Of a DNA stretch of 64,000 bases, positions 11,700 to 23,130 are shown piece by piece; within the stretch, counting starts at the first letter, position 1; each line of letters begins with the position of its first letter. Under the pieces are notes generated by a model. The model made no database searches, was not told the DNA's origin, and saw nothing but the letters and a program-made list of their open reading frames with translations. The stretch is taken from positions 36,184,501-36,248,500 of the forward strand of contig NC_059501.1 of assembly GCF_914767665.1 (NCBI RefSeq), in the 5' to 3' direction. The translations under genes were made by a program, and so were the position numbers. Source of the stretch: Harmonia axyridis. Taxonomy: Eukaryota; Arthropoda; Insecta; Coleoptera; Coccinellidae.

Positions 11700-12200
11700 T
11701 TTTTTTCAAATAATCAAAATTTTATATTTTCGTAAAAGACTATATTTCTATTATGCTGAACCTTTCATACCCGGATATCTCGAAAGAATTCTGAAATTCC
11801 GGAATTTTAGCCTTAGTCTAGTGGATTTTTCAGCTGATGTTTCGCTTACTACTGCCATAAGTATTATTGAAGGTTTCGGAGTCCTACATACCTAGATTGT
11901 AACCCGACTCTAGATTTCTCTGATATATCGAAGAAATGCACATCAGGTGAAATCTATTTCAATGAAATTGTGTCAAAAAAAATACAACGTCAACTGGAAA
12001 TGGGACGCCTATTTCTATGATCATTTCATTCAAGATACTCATGATTTTGGAATTCAGGAGAAATTTCAAGGGAGAGTATGTGGTACAATCAATCAATCCA
12101 CATATTATAAGAACTGTAATGAGCTAGCGCAAGTTTCGTATTTCGACAATGAATTATTTGCTCGGTCGATTAAAGATAAAACGTGTTCTCGCATCACATT
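11700..12200. other. Gene-free stretch before the relic promoter
   Basis: One small open frame at 11947-12222 has no recognisable similarity and overlaps the relic promoter, so I do not call it a gene. Confidence 0.4.
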
Positions 12201-12320
12201 AGGTCAAGTTCAAATTGAATAAGAAATTCAACCGTCTAGTTTATGATGAAAGGTCTTATTATTCTGAAGGGTAGGGCATCGATGCATTCGAATAAGAATG
12301 AAATATTCATAAATGTATCA
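12201..12320 (+). promoter_or_regulatory. Probable relic promoter of a lost cuticle gene
   Basis: AGGTCAAGTTCA at 12201-12212 is followed by GATGAAAGGTC at 12245-12255. The 44-bp spacing between motif starts is identical to that in gene 2 (and within 37-50 bp for the others). A GAAGGGTAGGGCATCG stretch recalls GAGGGAGGGTACCGTCGG in the promoters of genes 7 and 8. At the expected TATA position only a weak CATAAAT is seen, and no ATGGCATTCAAAG follows. Confidence 0.5.
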
Positions 12321-12742
12321 ATTGAATGAATGAAATGCCAGTTGATATTTCTCATTAGCCCGTTTGATTTGATTCGATCAGATGATCTCAAATAGTTGAG
12401 TGTGGAGTAAATGGTTAATCTTTTGATTTGTAGTCATGGATGCAATAAGGAATTCACGGCTTGGCTTGATTTTCAAGCTACTTGGCTTGAGATTGACTTG
12501 ATTGCAAGTCAAGCTCAAGTCAATATCAATATCAAGCTACTTGATTTGTAGCAATTTTATTGTGTAGTGTCACATAAATAAAAAAATTATTAAATGAGAA
12601 GAAACCTTGCAAAAAACACTTTTATTGATACCAAATCTTTTGTATAAAAGAAGCGATAATATCAACTTTTTTGGAATAGAGACATAAATTAAATCACTAT
12701 AAATCATATATTCGAAACGTATAGCAATTTTTTCAATCCATT

Positions 12743-13856
12743 CTCCTAGGAATTACGATTTCTCGGACAAAGTAGAAAATGACACACTCCAATATTTGCC
12801 GCCCCTCTAGAGCACGCCCTGCAGCTTCAAGTTCTTCTGCTGAGTTTCGATTTTATGAAACACTTGAACATTTTGTTTTTTCCCCAAGATGATTGAGTAA
12901 AACAATCGGATGATGCTGATGAACCATTATTTTACATTCGAATGCGCCCCTCGCCCAACCCTAGTTAATTTGATATAAAAAATCATCTGTAAAATTAATT
13001 GAATTTATTCAATACAAAGGTACCGGGTTTTTCACCATAATTTGACCCCCCTTTAACTTTGTTACTATAAGAGGTACAAAAAAATGTTTTCAACAAAAGT
13101 TTCATGAAATCGACTAGTGTTTTCTAAAATGATTTCAAAAAATTAAATATATACAGGGTGGGCAACATATTGCATGCAACTTCATTTTTTCAAATGGAAC
13201 AGCCTGTACATTTTTCTATATTTGACTAGCTCTTTTTCACTGATTTCGAATATATAACATTTGTTTGGTCTATCTCTCTTATTTTGAGTACTGCAGAGTT
13301 TCAAATTTTAAGAACCACTGAGTTATTACTGAGCATACTAGCTCAGTAATCAGTTTCCAAGTGGTAGGCTGCGATAACTCAAAATGCCCTTTTTAGAGTT
13401 CCAATTTATAATGGAAAACGTATGTCATATATCGTTAACAACGAGATAACTCAAAAAAGGGCATTTTGAGTTATCGCAGCCTACCACGTGAAAATTGATT
13501 ACTGGAGCATGCTAGGTGATTCTTAAAATTTGAAACTCTGTGGTACTCAGAATAAGAGAGATAGACCAAACATATGTTATATATTCGAAATCAGGGGAAA
13601 AAGGGCTAGTCAAATATGGAAAAATATACAGGGTGTTCCATTTGAAAAAATGAAGTTGCATTCAATATGTTGCCCACATATTTAATTTTTTGAAATCATT
13701 TTAAAAAACACTAGTCGATTTTGTGAAACTTTTGTTGAAAACATTTTTTTGTACCTCTTTTAGTAACAAAGTTAAAGGGGGGTCAAATTATGGTGAAAAA
13801 CCCGGTACTTCTAGGAATTCGGATTTCTCGGAAAAAGTAGAAAATGCCGCCCTCCA
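12743..13856. repeat. Direct repeat flanking the nested foldback element
   Basis: The segment 12743-12800 (CTAGGAATTACGATTTCTCG...) recurs at 13808-13856 (CTAGGAATTCGGATTTCTCG...), about 1065 bp apart. The second copy starts exactly at the end of the foldback element. Confidence 0.6.
13021..13807. mobile_element. Foldback element, family A/B, copy A (787 bp)
   Basis: The ends TACCGGGTTTTTCACCATAA and its complement start arms that cover nearly the whole element (13021-13410 against about 13420-13807). The innermost part repeats AACTCAAAATGCCC-type hairpins. Copy B lies at 17131-18214. TA at both edges is probably the target duplication. Confidence 0.8.
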
Positions 13857-14380
13857 ATATAAGACATTTCGGCGAAAGCGTCTTTCGTCTCTTCCTGAGA
13901 AAAATTCCATTCTTTATAGTTTTTCATATAATCACATACAATGTAAGTGTGTGATATTTTTTGAATGAATCCTATTTTCTTGTTTCTAATATTCTCTTTT
14001 CCGGATCTTTTTCATATTGAATAAAAACATTGATTAATTTCAATAGTTTTTCAAACCTTTATTTTCAATGTGGCTCCAGCTTTTAGATTTCTGAAACTAC
14101 TACCAATATATTTCATAGAAATGTGAGAATAAATTCACACTGGCGAATGCTTCAGTCTCTCGGCGCTCGAGGAATCCCCCTATTTAGTCTAAGCGTGCAC
14201 GAGATTGCAGAAATATATGCCATGCGATGCGTGTATATCAAGCTCAAGTAATATCAAGTAGCCTGATATCAAGTCAAGCAATAAATATCTAAAATCAAGT
14301 CAAGTTCAAGTATGCAATTTTTCAAGAGCTTGATTTTCAAGTCAAGTAGTTGGTTAAAATTTCAAGCTAGTTGGCTTGAT

Positions 14381-15200
14381 GAATACTTAATAACGATAAA
14401 CTCAATTCATCATTACCATGATTTTACTATTATAGTACCTTTCTGATTCATCTTGGTGAATTCTGTACACTTCAAACAAATGATTGATATTTGATATCCA
14501 CTTGAACAGCTCTAAAAATGATATACAGCGTGTTCTTCACTAGCACGTTAATACTTAGGGGAGCAATTTATGGATACATTTAAAAAACTTCGTATCAACG
14601 ACTATCAGGAAGTACTGCATTTTGAGATGTAGGTTGATGAAGTTTCAAGAATTTTTTTCTAGAAACACTGTGCGTTGATAACATGTAAACTCTAATAACT
14701 TCCGTCAGAAGTACAATAGCGCTTTCAAACTTGAAAGGATGCTTTCAAATGACATTTTGCATAATAAACTACGATATCAAACACATAAGAAAAAGAACCA
14801 CCCTCTAGCGTGAAAATCAATATTGATACACACAGCTATTCTCATTAAAAAAGAAGTCACATTGAAATCTACAGAAAAAGTTTGTAATAACCAAGTGAAC
14901 AACATTTTTGAATTTCGTCCATTTCAAAAAATGTGAAAAAATACACAATTTACTCCAATAATAATAATAGCAGCTTTCAAATCACACTAATCTAAATTTG
15001 ATTTTCATGAAAATTAAATGAGACAGTGTCACAAAAAAAAAGTATCATCTTATATAATTTTCAAGACTATAAGGTCTAAATTAACCAGTTTAACATTAAT
15101 TTTAGTATCATGGGCATTGTTATACCATTTGGCAAAAGAGTTTTAAATTTTCAGGCCACTGCACTGAGTTTTTTTAATTTTATCTGGAATATAAAGCACC
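14381..15200. other. Gene-free AT-rich DNA
   Basis: Nothing recognised; a lone ATACAGCGTGTTC at about 14522 resembles a foldback-element end but has no partner. Confidence 0.4.
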
Positions 15201-15214
15201 TAGTTATTTGTTGT

Positions 15215-15385
15215 TTCATAAAAGCTTTTCTGATTCCCATTCTAATGATAAGGTTCACTGATGATGAATCCATCCTCGAATTCCATTCTGTATATCCGTC
15301 CATTCGAATACACGATAACTTTCGAACAGAAGGATGTAAAAAAATTTTCAGGGTTGATTCAGGACTCAAATCCGCGGTTAAGTTT
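15215..15385 (-). repeat. Copy of the shared upstream block (inverted)
   Basis: On the minus strand it matches blocks found upstream of genes 4, 5, 6 and 8: CTTCTGTTCGAAAGTTATCG and GAGGATGGATTCATCATCAG. This is the only copy in inverted orientation. Confidence 0.55.
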
Positions 15386-15854
15386 TTTTTAGGTTTGTTT
15401 GTCTCTTAATTTCAAAACTGCCATTTCCTGTGATCGTGTAACCACAATCATAGAAAATTCGAGTAAACATTTCAAGCTGATTGCGAGGATATAGGAAATA
15501 ACCATATCGAGCTCAGTGAAAAATTTTATTCAACTTTATCAGAACATGAAAACTTTCAAGTGAAATATCCAAAAATAAAAACCCCTTATTTCTATGACGA
15601 TAGATCCCACAAAATTGAAATTTTGCGTGTATATATAGAATATCTGAAACAAATAAGAATTAAACAGAATATTTGAAAAAATGAGGAAATTTGTCACTTG
15701 AAGCATGTAGCTTTTCATACGCTTGAGGCATATTTCTATATGCAATTCTGTGGTCGTCAAAGGTGCAGTTGACGCCTTCATGAGGAGCACTCAAGAATGC
15801 AATCAATTATGTGAATTTTCAAATGATTGTGGAAGTTTAATCGAGATATTGATT

Positions 15855-15989
15855 AGGTCAAGTTCATCTACTTGAACCTAGTGAGAAATTTCAACAAGAC
15901 TGTTGGTGAAAGGTGACAGAGAATAGCCGAATTTCGTTAGAGTAGCATGTGATGAGTATAAATATCTCGAACGGATTCAGCCAAAATCA
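15855..15989 (+). promoter_or_regulatory. Predicted promoter of cuticle gene 3
   Basis: AGGTCAAGTTCA is at 15855-15866, GGTGAAAGG at 15905-15913 and TATAAATA at 15957-15964. The initiator TCATTC has its A at 15989, 32 bp from the TATA start and 23 nt before the ATG. Confidence 0.7.
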
Positions 15990-16011
15990 TTCGATCTCGT
16001 TCGCTTCAATA

Positions 16012-16848
16012 ATGGCATTCAAAGTAAGTTGCTCCCATCTAAGTGAGAATTTATGAAAAATAAATTTCCTTTTACAGTTCGTTACTTTTGCCGCCCTTGT
16101 GGCTGTTGCCCGTGCTGGTGTTCCATTGGGATATGCCGCTGCTCCAGCTGTTTCCTATTCCAGCATCTCAGCTCCAGTTGCCCACTACGCTGCACCAGCT
16201 GTAGCCAAAGTTGCAACTTACGCCACTCCAGCTGTTTCCTACTCCAGCATCTCAGCTCCAGTTGCCCACTACGCTGCACCAGCTGTAGCCAAAGTTGCAA
16301 CTTATGCCGCTCCAGCTGTTTCCTACTCCAGCATCTCATCTCCAGTAGCTCACTACTCAAGCCCAGCTATTGCTACTTACTCTGCTCCAGTTGCCCATAC
16401 TTATGCCGCCGCTCCAGTAGCTTATGCTGCCGCCCCAGCTATCACCAAATACGCTGCTCCTCTTGCCTACGCCACCCCAATTGCCAAAACTATTGTTGCC
16501 GAACCAGAAGCACCAGCTAACTACGATTTTGGATACTCCGTCAACGACCCCCACACCGGAGACAGCAAATCCCAACAAGAATCTCGTCACGGTGATGTTG
16601 TCCAAGGAAGCTACTCCCTCATCGAATCCGATGGAACCAAACGTACCGTAGAATACACCGCTGATGCTCACAATGGTTTCAACGCTGTTGTACACAAAGA
16701 ACAAGCTGCCGTAGCTGTCAAAGCCGCCGTACCAGTTGTAGCCAAATACGCTGCACCAGCTATCTCCTACGCTGCCCCAGTTGCCAAAGTAGCTTATGCT
16801 GCTGCACCAGCTATCTCTTACTCCACTCCAGCTCTATACCACCATTAA
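16012..16848 (+). CDS. RR-2 cuticle protein, gene 3 of array (2 exons, 260 aa)
   Basis: Secreted chitin-binding cuticle protein. Exon 1 is 16012-16023 (MAFK); the intron is only 54 bp (16024-16077), the shortest in the array; exon 2 is 16078-16848, ending TAA. The signal peptide is residues 1-17. Three copies of the YSSIS(A/S)PVAHY unit follow, but this gene lacks the YSYAPSVQTY unit of its neighbours. The RR-2 domain is about residues 153-212 (ESRHGD type). The C-terminal tail ends SYSTPALYHH, where the others have SYAAAPALYHH. The linker into the domain, AKTIVAEPEAPANYDFGYSV, is identical in DNA to gene 2 over long stretches, which suggests recent duplication or gene conversion. The poly(A) signal AATAAA is at 16903-16908. 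Confidence 0.95.
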
Positions 16849-17130
16849 TTGAGAATTTTGACTTATTCGTTTTTGAATATATTGTTTTATTTATTTTGGA
16901 AAAATAAATTTTCCTCTAGTTAAATTTTGTTGACATGCACTCGTTCCTATGTAATGATTGAGACTGTATGGCTGTTCTGTAATGTGAATTTTAACTGTTC
17001 CAACGATATTAATTTTTGATGAAAAGCAACGGTAACTCACAGAATTTGACAGTGTTTTCGCATTTTCACTAAAATTATATCGAATCAACGTCAGCCGAGT
17101 ATTCACAAGAGCGTAACTTCAAAGTAACTG

Positions 17131-18214
17131 TACCGGGTTTTTCACCATAATTTGACCCCCCCTTTAACGTTGTTACTAAAAGAGGTACAAAAAAATGTTT
17201 TCTACAAAAGTTTCACGAAATCGACTATTGTTTCTCAAAATGATTGCACAAAACGAAATATATATATATATATATATAGGTACAGAGTGGTCAACATATT
17301 GATTGCAACTTCATGTTTTCAAATGGAACACCCTGTATATTTTTCTATATTTGACTAGCTCTTTTTCCCCTGATTTCGAATATATAACATATGTTTGGCC
17401 TATCTCCCTTATTTTGAGTACCACAGAATTTCAAATTTCAAGAACCACCTGGCATGCTCAGTAATCAGTTTTCAAGTGGTAGGCTACGATAACTCAAAAT
17501 GCCCTTTTTTGAGTTATCTCGTTGGAAATTTGATTATATGTCATATCGTTGCCCACGAGATAACTCAAAAAAGGGCATTTTGAGTTATCGCAGCCTACCA
17601 CTTGAAAACTGATTACTGAGCATGCCAGGTGGTTCTTAAAAATGCCCTTTTTTGAGTTATCTGGTTGGCAATTTGACTATATGTCATATCGTTGCCAACA
17701 AGATAACTCAAAAAAAGGCATTTTGAGTTGTCGCAGCCTACCACTTGAAAACTGATTACTGAGCCTGCCAGGTGGTTCTTAAAAATGCCGTTTTTTTAGT
17801 TATCTCGTTGGCAATTTGACTATATGTCATATCGTTGCCAACAAGATAACTCAAAAAAGGGCATTTTGAGTTATCGCAGCCTACCACTGGATAACTGATT
17901 ACTGAGCATGCCAGGTGGTTCTTAAAATTTGAAACTCTGTGGTACTCAGAATGAGAGATAGGCATATAACATATGTTATTAATTCGAAATCAGGGGAAAA
18001 AGAGCTAGTCAAATATAGAAAAATATACAGGGTGTTCCATTTGAAAAAATAAAGTTGCAATCAATATGTATATCACTCTGTATATATTTCGTTTTGTGAA
18101 ATCATTTTAAAAAACTCTAGTCGATTTCGTGAAACTTTTGTAGAAAACATTTTTTTGTACCTCTTTTAGTAACAAAGTTAAAGGGGGGGTCAAATTATGG
18201 TGAAAATCCAGGTA
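17131..18214. mobile_element. Foldback element, family A/B, copy B (1084 bp)
   Basis: Same ends as copy A: TACCGGGTTTTTCACCATAA at 17131 and its complement with small changes ending 18214. The inserted copy interrupts an older element: the flanks CTG|TA and TA|CAT rejoin to match the inverted partner near 22300, so the target site duplication is TA. It is longer than copy A because its core has been amplified. Confidence 0.8.
17490..17910. repeat. Three tandem 143-bp units inside foldback copy B
   Basis: GATAACTCAAAAAAGGGCAT-type blocks recur near 17558, 17701 and 17843. Each unit also holds GCCTACCACTTG, CTGATTACTGAGC, GGTGGTTCTTAAAAATGCC and TATATGTCATATCGTTGCC, and each can fold into a hairpin. 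Copy A has a single unit. Confidence 0.8.
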
Positions 18215-19490
18215 CATACTCTTACCAGAGGTTGAATAGGACTAAGTGAGAAATGTGAGTACGGATTGACAGCAAAAAATTAATTCCTGCATTTCCTCAG
18301 AAAGCTATAGGGTGGGTTTGCATATTCATGAAAATATTGAAACCATCATCAGAACCAAACTTATGGGCGGAATTTATCGAAACTTGGGATGTAATTGACA
18401 CATACCGAGTTCATTTTAGAGAGATATTAATTTTTTCAATATTCTAGGACCGGAATCATTATTTTTCATTTGAAGTGTTCAGGTTAAAAATATCACTTTG
18501 TATTTTGAATTTAAAATCATTGTCAATTTTTGAAATTGGGTGACAAAGTTCGAAAAATTTGATTTTTTCAGAAGATATCTCGTAAAACTCGTAAATGAAT
18601 ATAAATAGTAAAAATCTTCTCCGGAACACAGTGCACGTCTAGTATATGATAATAATTTGCTAATATATGAAAGAGTTTTTCAGTGAAACAACAATAAAAA
18701 GCAGAAAAAAATGTACTCGAAGAAAAATCATGTTTCGTGGCTATTTTCTATACTGAAAACTGAAATTTGAGATAATTATTACCTATTGGTTGTATTCCAT
18801 ATTGTTATGAAATTTTGGAATCATCAAAATGATCAATTTGACAAATAGAGAATATGATTATACACGGGCGTAGCCAGGTTTCAGTTTCGGGGGGGTGGTT
18901 TTACATATTATAAAAAAAATCTTATGTTTTTATTTTTAAATATATCAACTTTAAAAGAGCCAACCCATTCAGTCTATTTTCACTAGTTTTATTTTTCAAG
19001 TATGTTTTGAGAAAAGAAGCATTTTCAAAATCACTTTTTGAAATTTAGTTTATTTCTTCACATCGATTCCTATAAATATATTTAGGAAAAAAATACCGTC
19101 GTAGTATTTATACAACAGAGTACTCAAATTCAAATTTATGAGTAGAAAGTTTATATGCAAAAAACCGGTAAAAAATGATAGTTATCACCTTTTTTGCATT
19201 TTTTTCAATGTTTTATCATGAAATTTTGGTGGCAAACTTCAGCTTTGAATTCTGTACCCCAGAAACAGAGATAATAAATCGAAGAAATTAAAACTACCCC
19301 ATCAACTGAGTTTTAGCAGAGATAGATATAATACGCCAATTTTGAACTATCGTTTGAGCCAGGTTTTTCGGACAAAAAACTTTATGGAAGAAAACGTCAG
19401 AAGATTAAATTTTTTTTGTATTTTTTTTTGTTCCGTCACAGAATTTTGGTGCTAAATCTCAGATTCGGATTCAGAACCCAAAAAAATAAA

Positions 19491-20412
19491 GGGTGTGTTT
19501 TTTTAGAGCTATAGAACTTTAAATTACAATAAAACAACGATGGATTATTCGATTGATATGAATTTTATTTATCCGCAAGATAATCTTGTGGCATTACATT
19601 TTAAATATGATTTCTGGCATATGACCGCCACGACTGGCTCGAATGTAGTCCAATCTGGACGTCCAATTTTCGATGACTTTTCCAACATTTGTGGCCGTAT
19701 ATCGGCAATAACACGGCGAATGTTGTCTTCCAAATGGTCAAGTTTTTGTGGCTTATCCGCATAGACCAATGACTCTACATAGCCCCACAGAAAGTAGTCT
19801 AGCGGTGTTAAATCACAAGATGTTGGAGGCCAATTGGTCCAAAACGTGAAATTAGGCGGTCACCAAACGTGTCTTCCAATAAATCGATTGTGGCACGAGC
19901 TGTATGACATGTTGCGCCGTCTTGTTGGAACCACAGCTCCTGGACATCATGGATGTTCAATTCAGGAATGAAAAAGTTAGTAATCATGGCTCTATACCGA
20001 TCACCATTGACTGTAACGTTCTGGCCATCATCGTTTCTGAAGAAGTACGGACCAATGATTCCACCAGCCCATAAAGCGCACCCAAACAGTCAGTTTTTCT
20101 GGATGTAACGCTGTTTCGACATACACTTGAGGATTAGCTTCACTCCAAATGGGGCAGTTTTGTTTGTTGACGTAGCCATTCAATCAGAAGTGTGCTTCAT
20201 CGTTAATGGAAGTAGTGCGCGATACATATTCCGCACAGAACCATTATTTTCGAAATGAAATTGCACTATTTTCAAGCGTTGTTCAGGCGTGAGTCTATTT
20301 ATGATGAATTGCCAAACCGAACTGAGAATAAATCACTTGACAGCCGTTAAATCGGTTGCCATCTTGAACAGTAATGCCAACTTAAAGTTATATACCTCGA
20401 AAAAAAACACCC
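19491..20412 (-). mobile_element. Mariner-like DNA transposon remnant, nested
   Basis: The inverted ends GGGTGTGTTTTTTT...ACTTTAA (19491-) and its partner ending AAAAAAAACACCC at 20412 enclose a decayed DDE transposase on the minus strand. In order from about 20200 to 19570 one reads NGYVNKQNCPIWSEANPQVY, HPEKLTVW, a degenerate QDGA region, the LTPLDYFLWGYVESLVYADK block with the third catalytic Asp, then IRPQMLEK. Frameshifts and stops are frequent. Confidence 0.85.
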
Positions 20413-20533
20413 GTTACATACGATCGAAAAAATCAAACTAACCCATAACTTTCCTTTGAGGGGCACATGTGAGCACAAATTGACTGGATTACGTAGAGGT
20501 AATTTAATTCAAATTTCACATTACAAATTAATA

Positions 20534-21325
20534 CAGGAGAGCTGTATGCAATCTACAAATCACTCTTTACGCCTATAACATCTGGTAGCAAAGTTGGAAT
20601 CCTCACAGATTCGTTGTCTTCAATACAGTCCATCACCAATATTTTCTCCAAGAACCCACTGGTGCAAAAAATCCAAGAAAAGTGTCATAATATTATGGAA
20701 GACAGAAACGCCTCAATCACTATTGTGTGGACTCCATCCCATGTGGGCATACTTGGAAATGATCAAGCAGACACAGCAGCCAATTTAGCACGAACCTCTG
20801 ACTCCCCTGTAATAGATATGCAGCTCCAAACTGATCTGAGAAATAAAATCAAGTTGGAAGCTCTTCATGCCTGGCAGGCGCAATGGGATGCAACCGATCA
20901 AAAACTGCACTCTATCCAACCAATGGTGCACGACCCCATAAAGTCAGATATGAAGAAAAAGGATAAAATAGTGGCGAGAAGACTTAGAATGGGACACACA
21001 AAGCTAACCCACGGCTTTCTTATGTCTTCAGGAGATGCTCCTAACTGTGAACACTGCCCCGACGAACGTCTGACTGTGAAACACCTAATAACTTTATGCC
21101 CATACTATGGAGATGCACGCCGACGATATGGTATCAAAGAGCACCTGCATGATGTACTAAGTTCACCCACCCAGATCGAAGCAACCATACGATTTCTCAA
21201 AGATAATGAACTGTACTCTATTATTTAAATCTTTTTTAATGTAATATTGACTACTTTCAATGTGATTTTGTGTCAATGACCATAGCTGTCGAGACACGTT
21301 AATTTAAATAATAAATAAATAAATT
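20534..21325 (+). pseudogene. I-type LINE 3' end with RNase H domain (5'-truncated)
   Basis: An open frame to 21228 encodes RNase H motifs GELYAIYKSL, GILTDSLSSIQSI and VWTPSHVGILGNDQADTAA, then a Cys/His block APNCEHCPDERLTVKHLI and the stop. RNase H after the reverse transcriptase is typical of I-group LINEs. The 3' end is AATAATAAATAAATAAATTA. It is truncated before the reverse transcriptase and nested in the hAT-like element. Confidence 0.85.
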
Positions 21326-21430
21326 AATTGAACTGAGAGTGATAATTTCATTCACTTTTTACAAATTCCATCAAAGAATATTTTCGAGATTTTGAAAAAA
21401 AAACAGTTTTTTTGACATCTTTAACATTTC

Positions 21431-21471
21431 GGGGGGGGGGGGGGTTTTGAACCTTCAAAACCCCCCCCCCC
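21431..21471. other. Poly-G/poly-C hairpin next to the hAT-like right end
   Basis: A run of 14 G (21431-21444) and a run of 11 C (21461-21471) are joined by TTTTGAA-CC-TTCAAAA. This gives a perfect stem of about 18 bp with a 2-base loop. Confidence 0.85.
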
Positions 21472-21639
21472 TGGCTACGCCCGTGTGATTATATTATGTT
21501 CGTGTAAATACACGAATACAGTTATGCGTAAGGAAAATAGACGAGGCTCAGTTCACCAAAGATGGCGTGTTTAATATTTAGATTTCTGACAGTCGTTTGG
21601 CAAGTTCGGTTCATCTTGACTTCCTACAAAATATTTAAC

Positions 21640-21850
21640 CCGGCATGCTACAAGCCATTATTACAGGAATCTATTTTCAACATGATGGGCTGGACCTTTT
21701 CGGTTTAGAAGTGAGGAATTCCCTCGATAATGCTCATTCAACTAGACAGATACGTCGGGGAAGACCCGTTTCATGGTCTTCTCGATCTGCTGATCTTAAC
21801 CAACTTGATTATTTTTATGGGGAGAATTGAAGGATAAGGCTTATGCTGAA
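21640..21850 (+). pseudogene. Tc1/mariner-type transposase fragment
   Basis: The translation has FQHDGLDLFGLEVRNSLDN, then a decayed RRGRPVSWSSRSADLNQLDY that corresponds to the (W)PPRSPDLTPLD(Y/F)F block seen in the elements at 5267, 19491 and 37207. The first Asp of this stretch (QDG) and the last (LDY) are retained. Confidence 0.7.
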
Positions 21851-22399
21851 CACATCCAGTCAAGAGACTAGTTGACTAGACGAATAAAATAATTAACTGT
21901 TAATTAAGAAATAAGCAAATGATTTTCAATTCGAACAACTCTGCAAATAACATTTCTTGAATAACAATATAAGGAATGCATTCGTTTTTTTTTGTATTTT
22001 TATGGCTCATTACTGAAATTCGATGTTTTCCATTTTGTTGTTGTTTCATCACTAATTGAGTTTAATGAAACTCCTGACCTCCTAAATGATTTTTCAGGAA
22101 GAATTTCACGTTTCATGTTCAATCCTGAGATATCTTAGTCCTGTTTATGTGAATAAATCAAAATTTTCGAACTTCGTCCACATTCAAAAATTCATTAAAA
22201 AGAATGTTAGATGTGACAACTTTGAAGGATACCGCATTATGAAGCTGAATTTATGTATTTTTAAAAATGAACAAGGCAATCCGTACTCACCTAGTCCTAC
22301 TCTAACCTCTGGTAAGAGCATGTACTGTTACTCCCGGGACACCCTGTATATGTAGGTATACACGCAGTTTTTAATATTTTCTTCAGTTCTGATTAAGTT

Positions 22400-23130
22400 A
22401 TTTCACAGCTTGGAAATTCTTATTCAGTATGAAGAAACAAAATCTCAACTCTATCGATTATGTGGTCATGAAAATATAGACAATTTTTTTTTAATTCTTC
22501 TTGAATATTCTTTATTTATGGTTAAGGTATATCATCATGAAATTCTCTACAAATCTCAAGAAGATTATTCTATATACCAGGTTCATATTTTGCGTTGACA
22601 TTGCAAAATATCAATATCGGATCCACAGTCAAGGAAATATTGGGTATTTCTTTTCCGATATTTTTCTTGATGTTTCGTATATTTCTAATGATATAAAAAC
22701 CCTTAAATTGTCCACGGAGCTTGATATTGGCACATTATATCAACGTCAAAATCTCAAATTGACCGGTTTCGTAGTAACAAAAATATTCCCATTAATATAT
22801 TGGGTAATTTTTTTAAATTATTTTATTTGAAAGAGATGGTTGAATTGTCGTCTCACATTCAAAAACAAATATTCATCTATATCGACTTGCAGTTCCGAAA
22901 TTATTAGGAAATCGAAATGAGAAACTGCCATATTACTTTACGGAATCGCAATTCAGATGGTGCCCATTATTAACAAACTTGACTGCGATATTCGAACCTA
23001 ATATGAAAATTTCAAGCTGATAGGTTCATCTGTTCGGTAGGTAGCATGTTTATCATGTGCGTGACGAACGGAAAGAACTGAATTTGGAGACGGATTTGTT
23101 AGCAGTTAGTCCAAAGTTATCGTTCGAAAC
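22400..23130 (+). repeat. Shared upstream block before gene 4
   Basis: It includes GTCAAGGAAATATTGGGTAT- and CCGATATTTTTCTTGATGTT-type repeats and ends with CATCTGTTCGGTAGGTAGC, TGAATTTGGAGACGGATTTG and AGTTATCGTTCGAAA. The same ordered blocks occur upstream of genes 5, 6 and 8. Confidence 0.55.

Larger units (their letters stand above)
12460..14380. mobile_element. DNA transposon-like unit with TCAAG-rich inverted ends
   Basis: The left 12460-12550 and right 14230-14380 regions are full of short TCAAG/CTTGA motifs. Larger blocks match in inverted orientation: GGCTTGATTTTCAAGCTACT against its counterpart in the right end. Arrays of subterminal motifs are common in hAT-like elements, but no transposase or clear target duplication was found. 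The foldback element 13021-13807 is nested inside. Confidence 0.5.
18855..21493. mobile_element. hAT-like element (18863-21485) with 8-bp target duplication
   Basis: The terminal inverted repeats CACGGGCGTAGCCAGG at 18863-18878 and 21470-21485 are perfect 16-mers. They are flanked by the direct 8-bp repeat TGATTATA at 18855-18862 and 21486-21493. An 8-bp duplication and a GGCGTAGCCA-type end fit the hAT superfamily. No hAT transposase was recognised inside; the interior holds a mariner-like remnant and a LINE 3' end. Confidence 0.85.
18215..22345. mobile_element. Older Tc1/mariner-like element hosting nested insertions
   Basis: TACATACTCTTACCAGAGGT at 18214 and the block around GTGAGTACGGATTG (to about 18270) recur in inverted orientation at 22278-22327, ahead of a terminal GACACCCTGTATA. 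An internal transposase remnant sits at 21640-21850. The left terminus is lost or lies beyond copy B (17105-17131). The hAT-like element at 18863 and copy B are inserted in it. Confidence 0.6.

Noticed and set aside
11578..11895. 105-codon plus-strand frame
   Set aside because: It is antisense to the RTE-type LINE end at 11505-11698 and runs on into AT-rich sequence.
11947..12222. 91-codon frame before the relic promoter
   Set aside because: No similarity recognised, and its end overlaps the motif AGGTCAAGTTCA, so coding is unlikely.
17395..17965. Open frames of both strands in foldback copy B
   Set aside because: They arise from the 143-bp tandem units, being repeated and inverted copies of the same translation.
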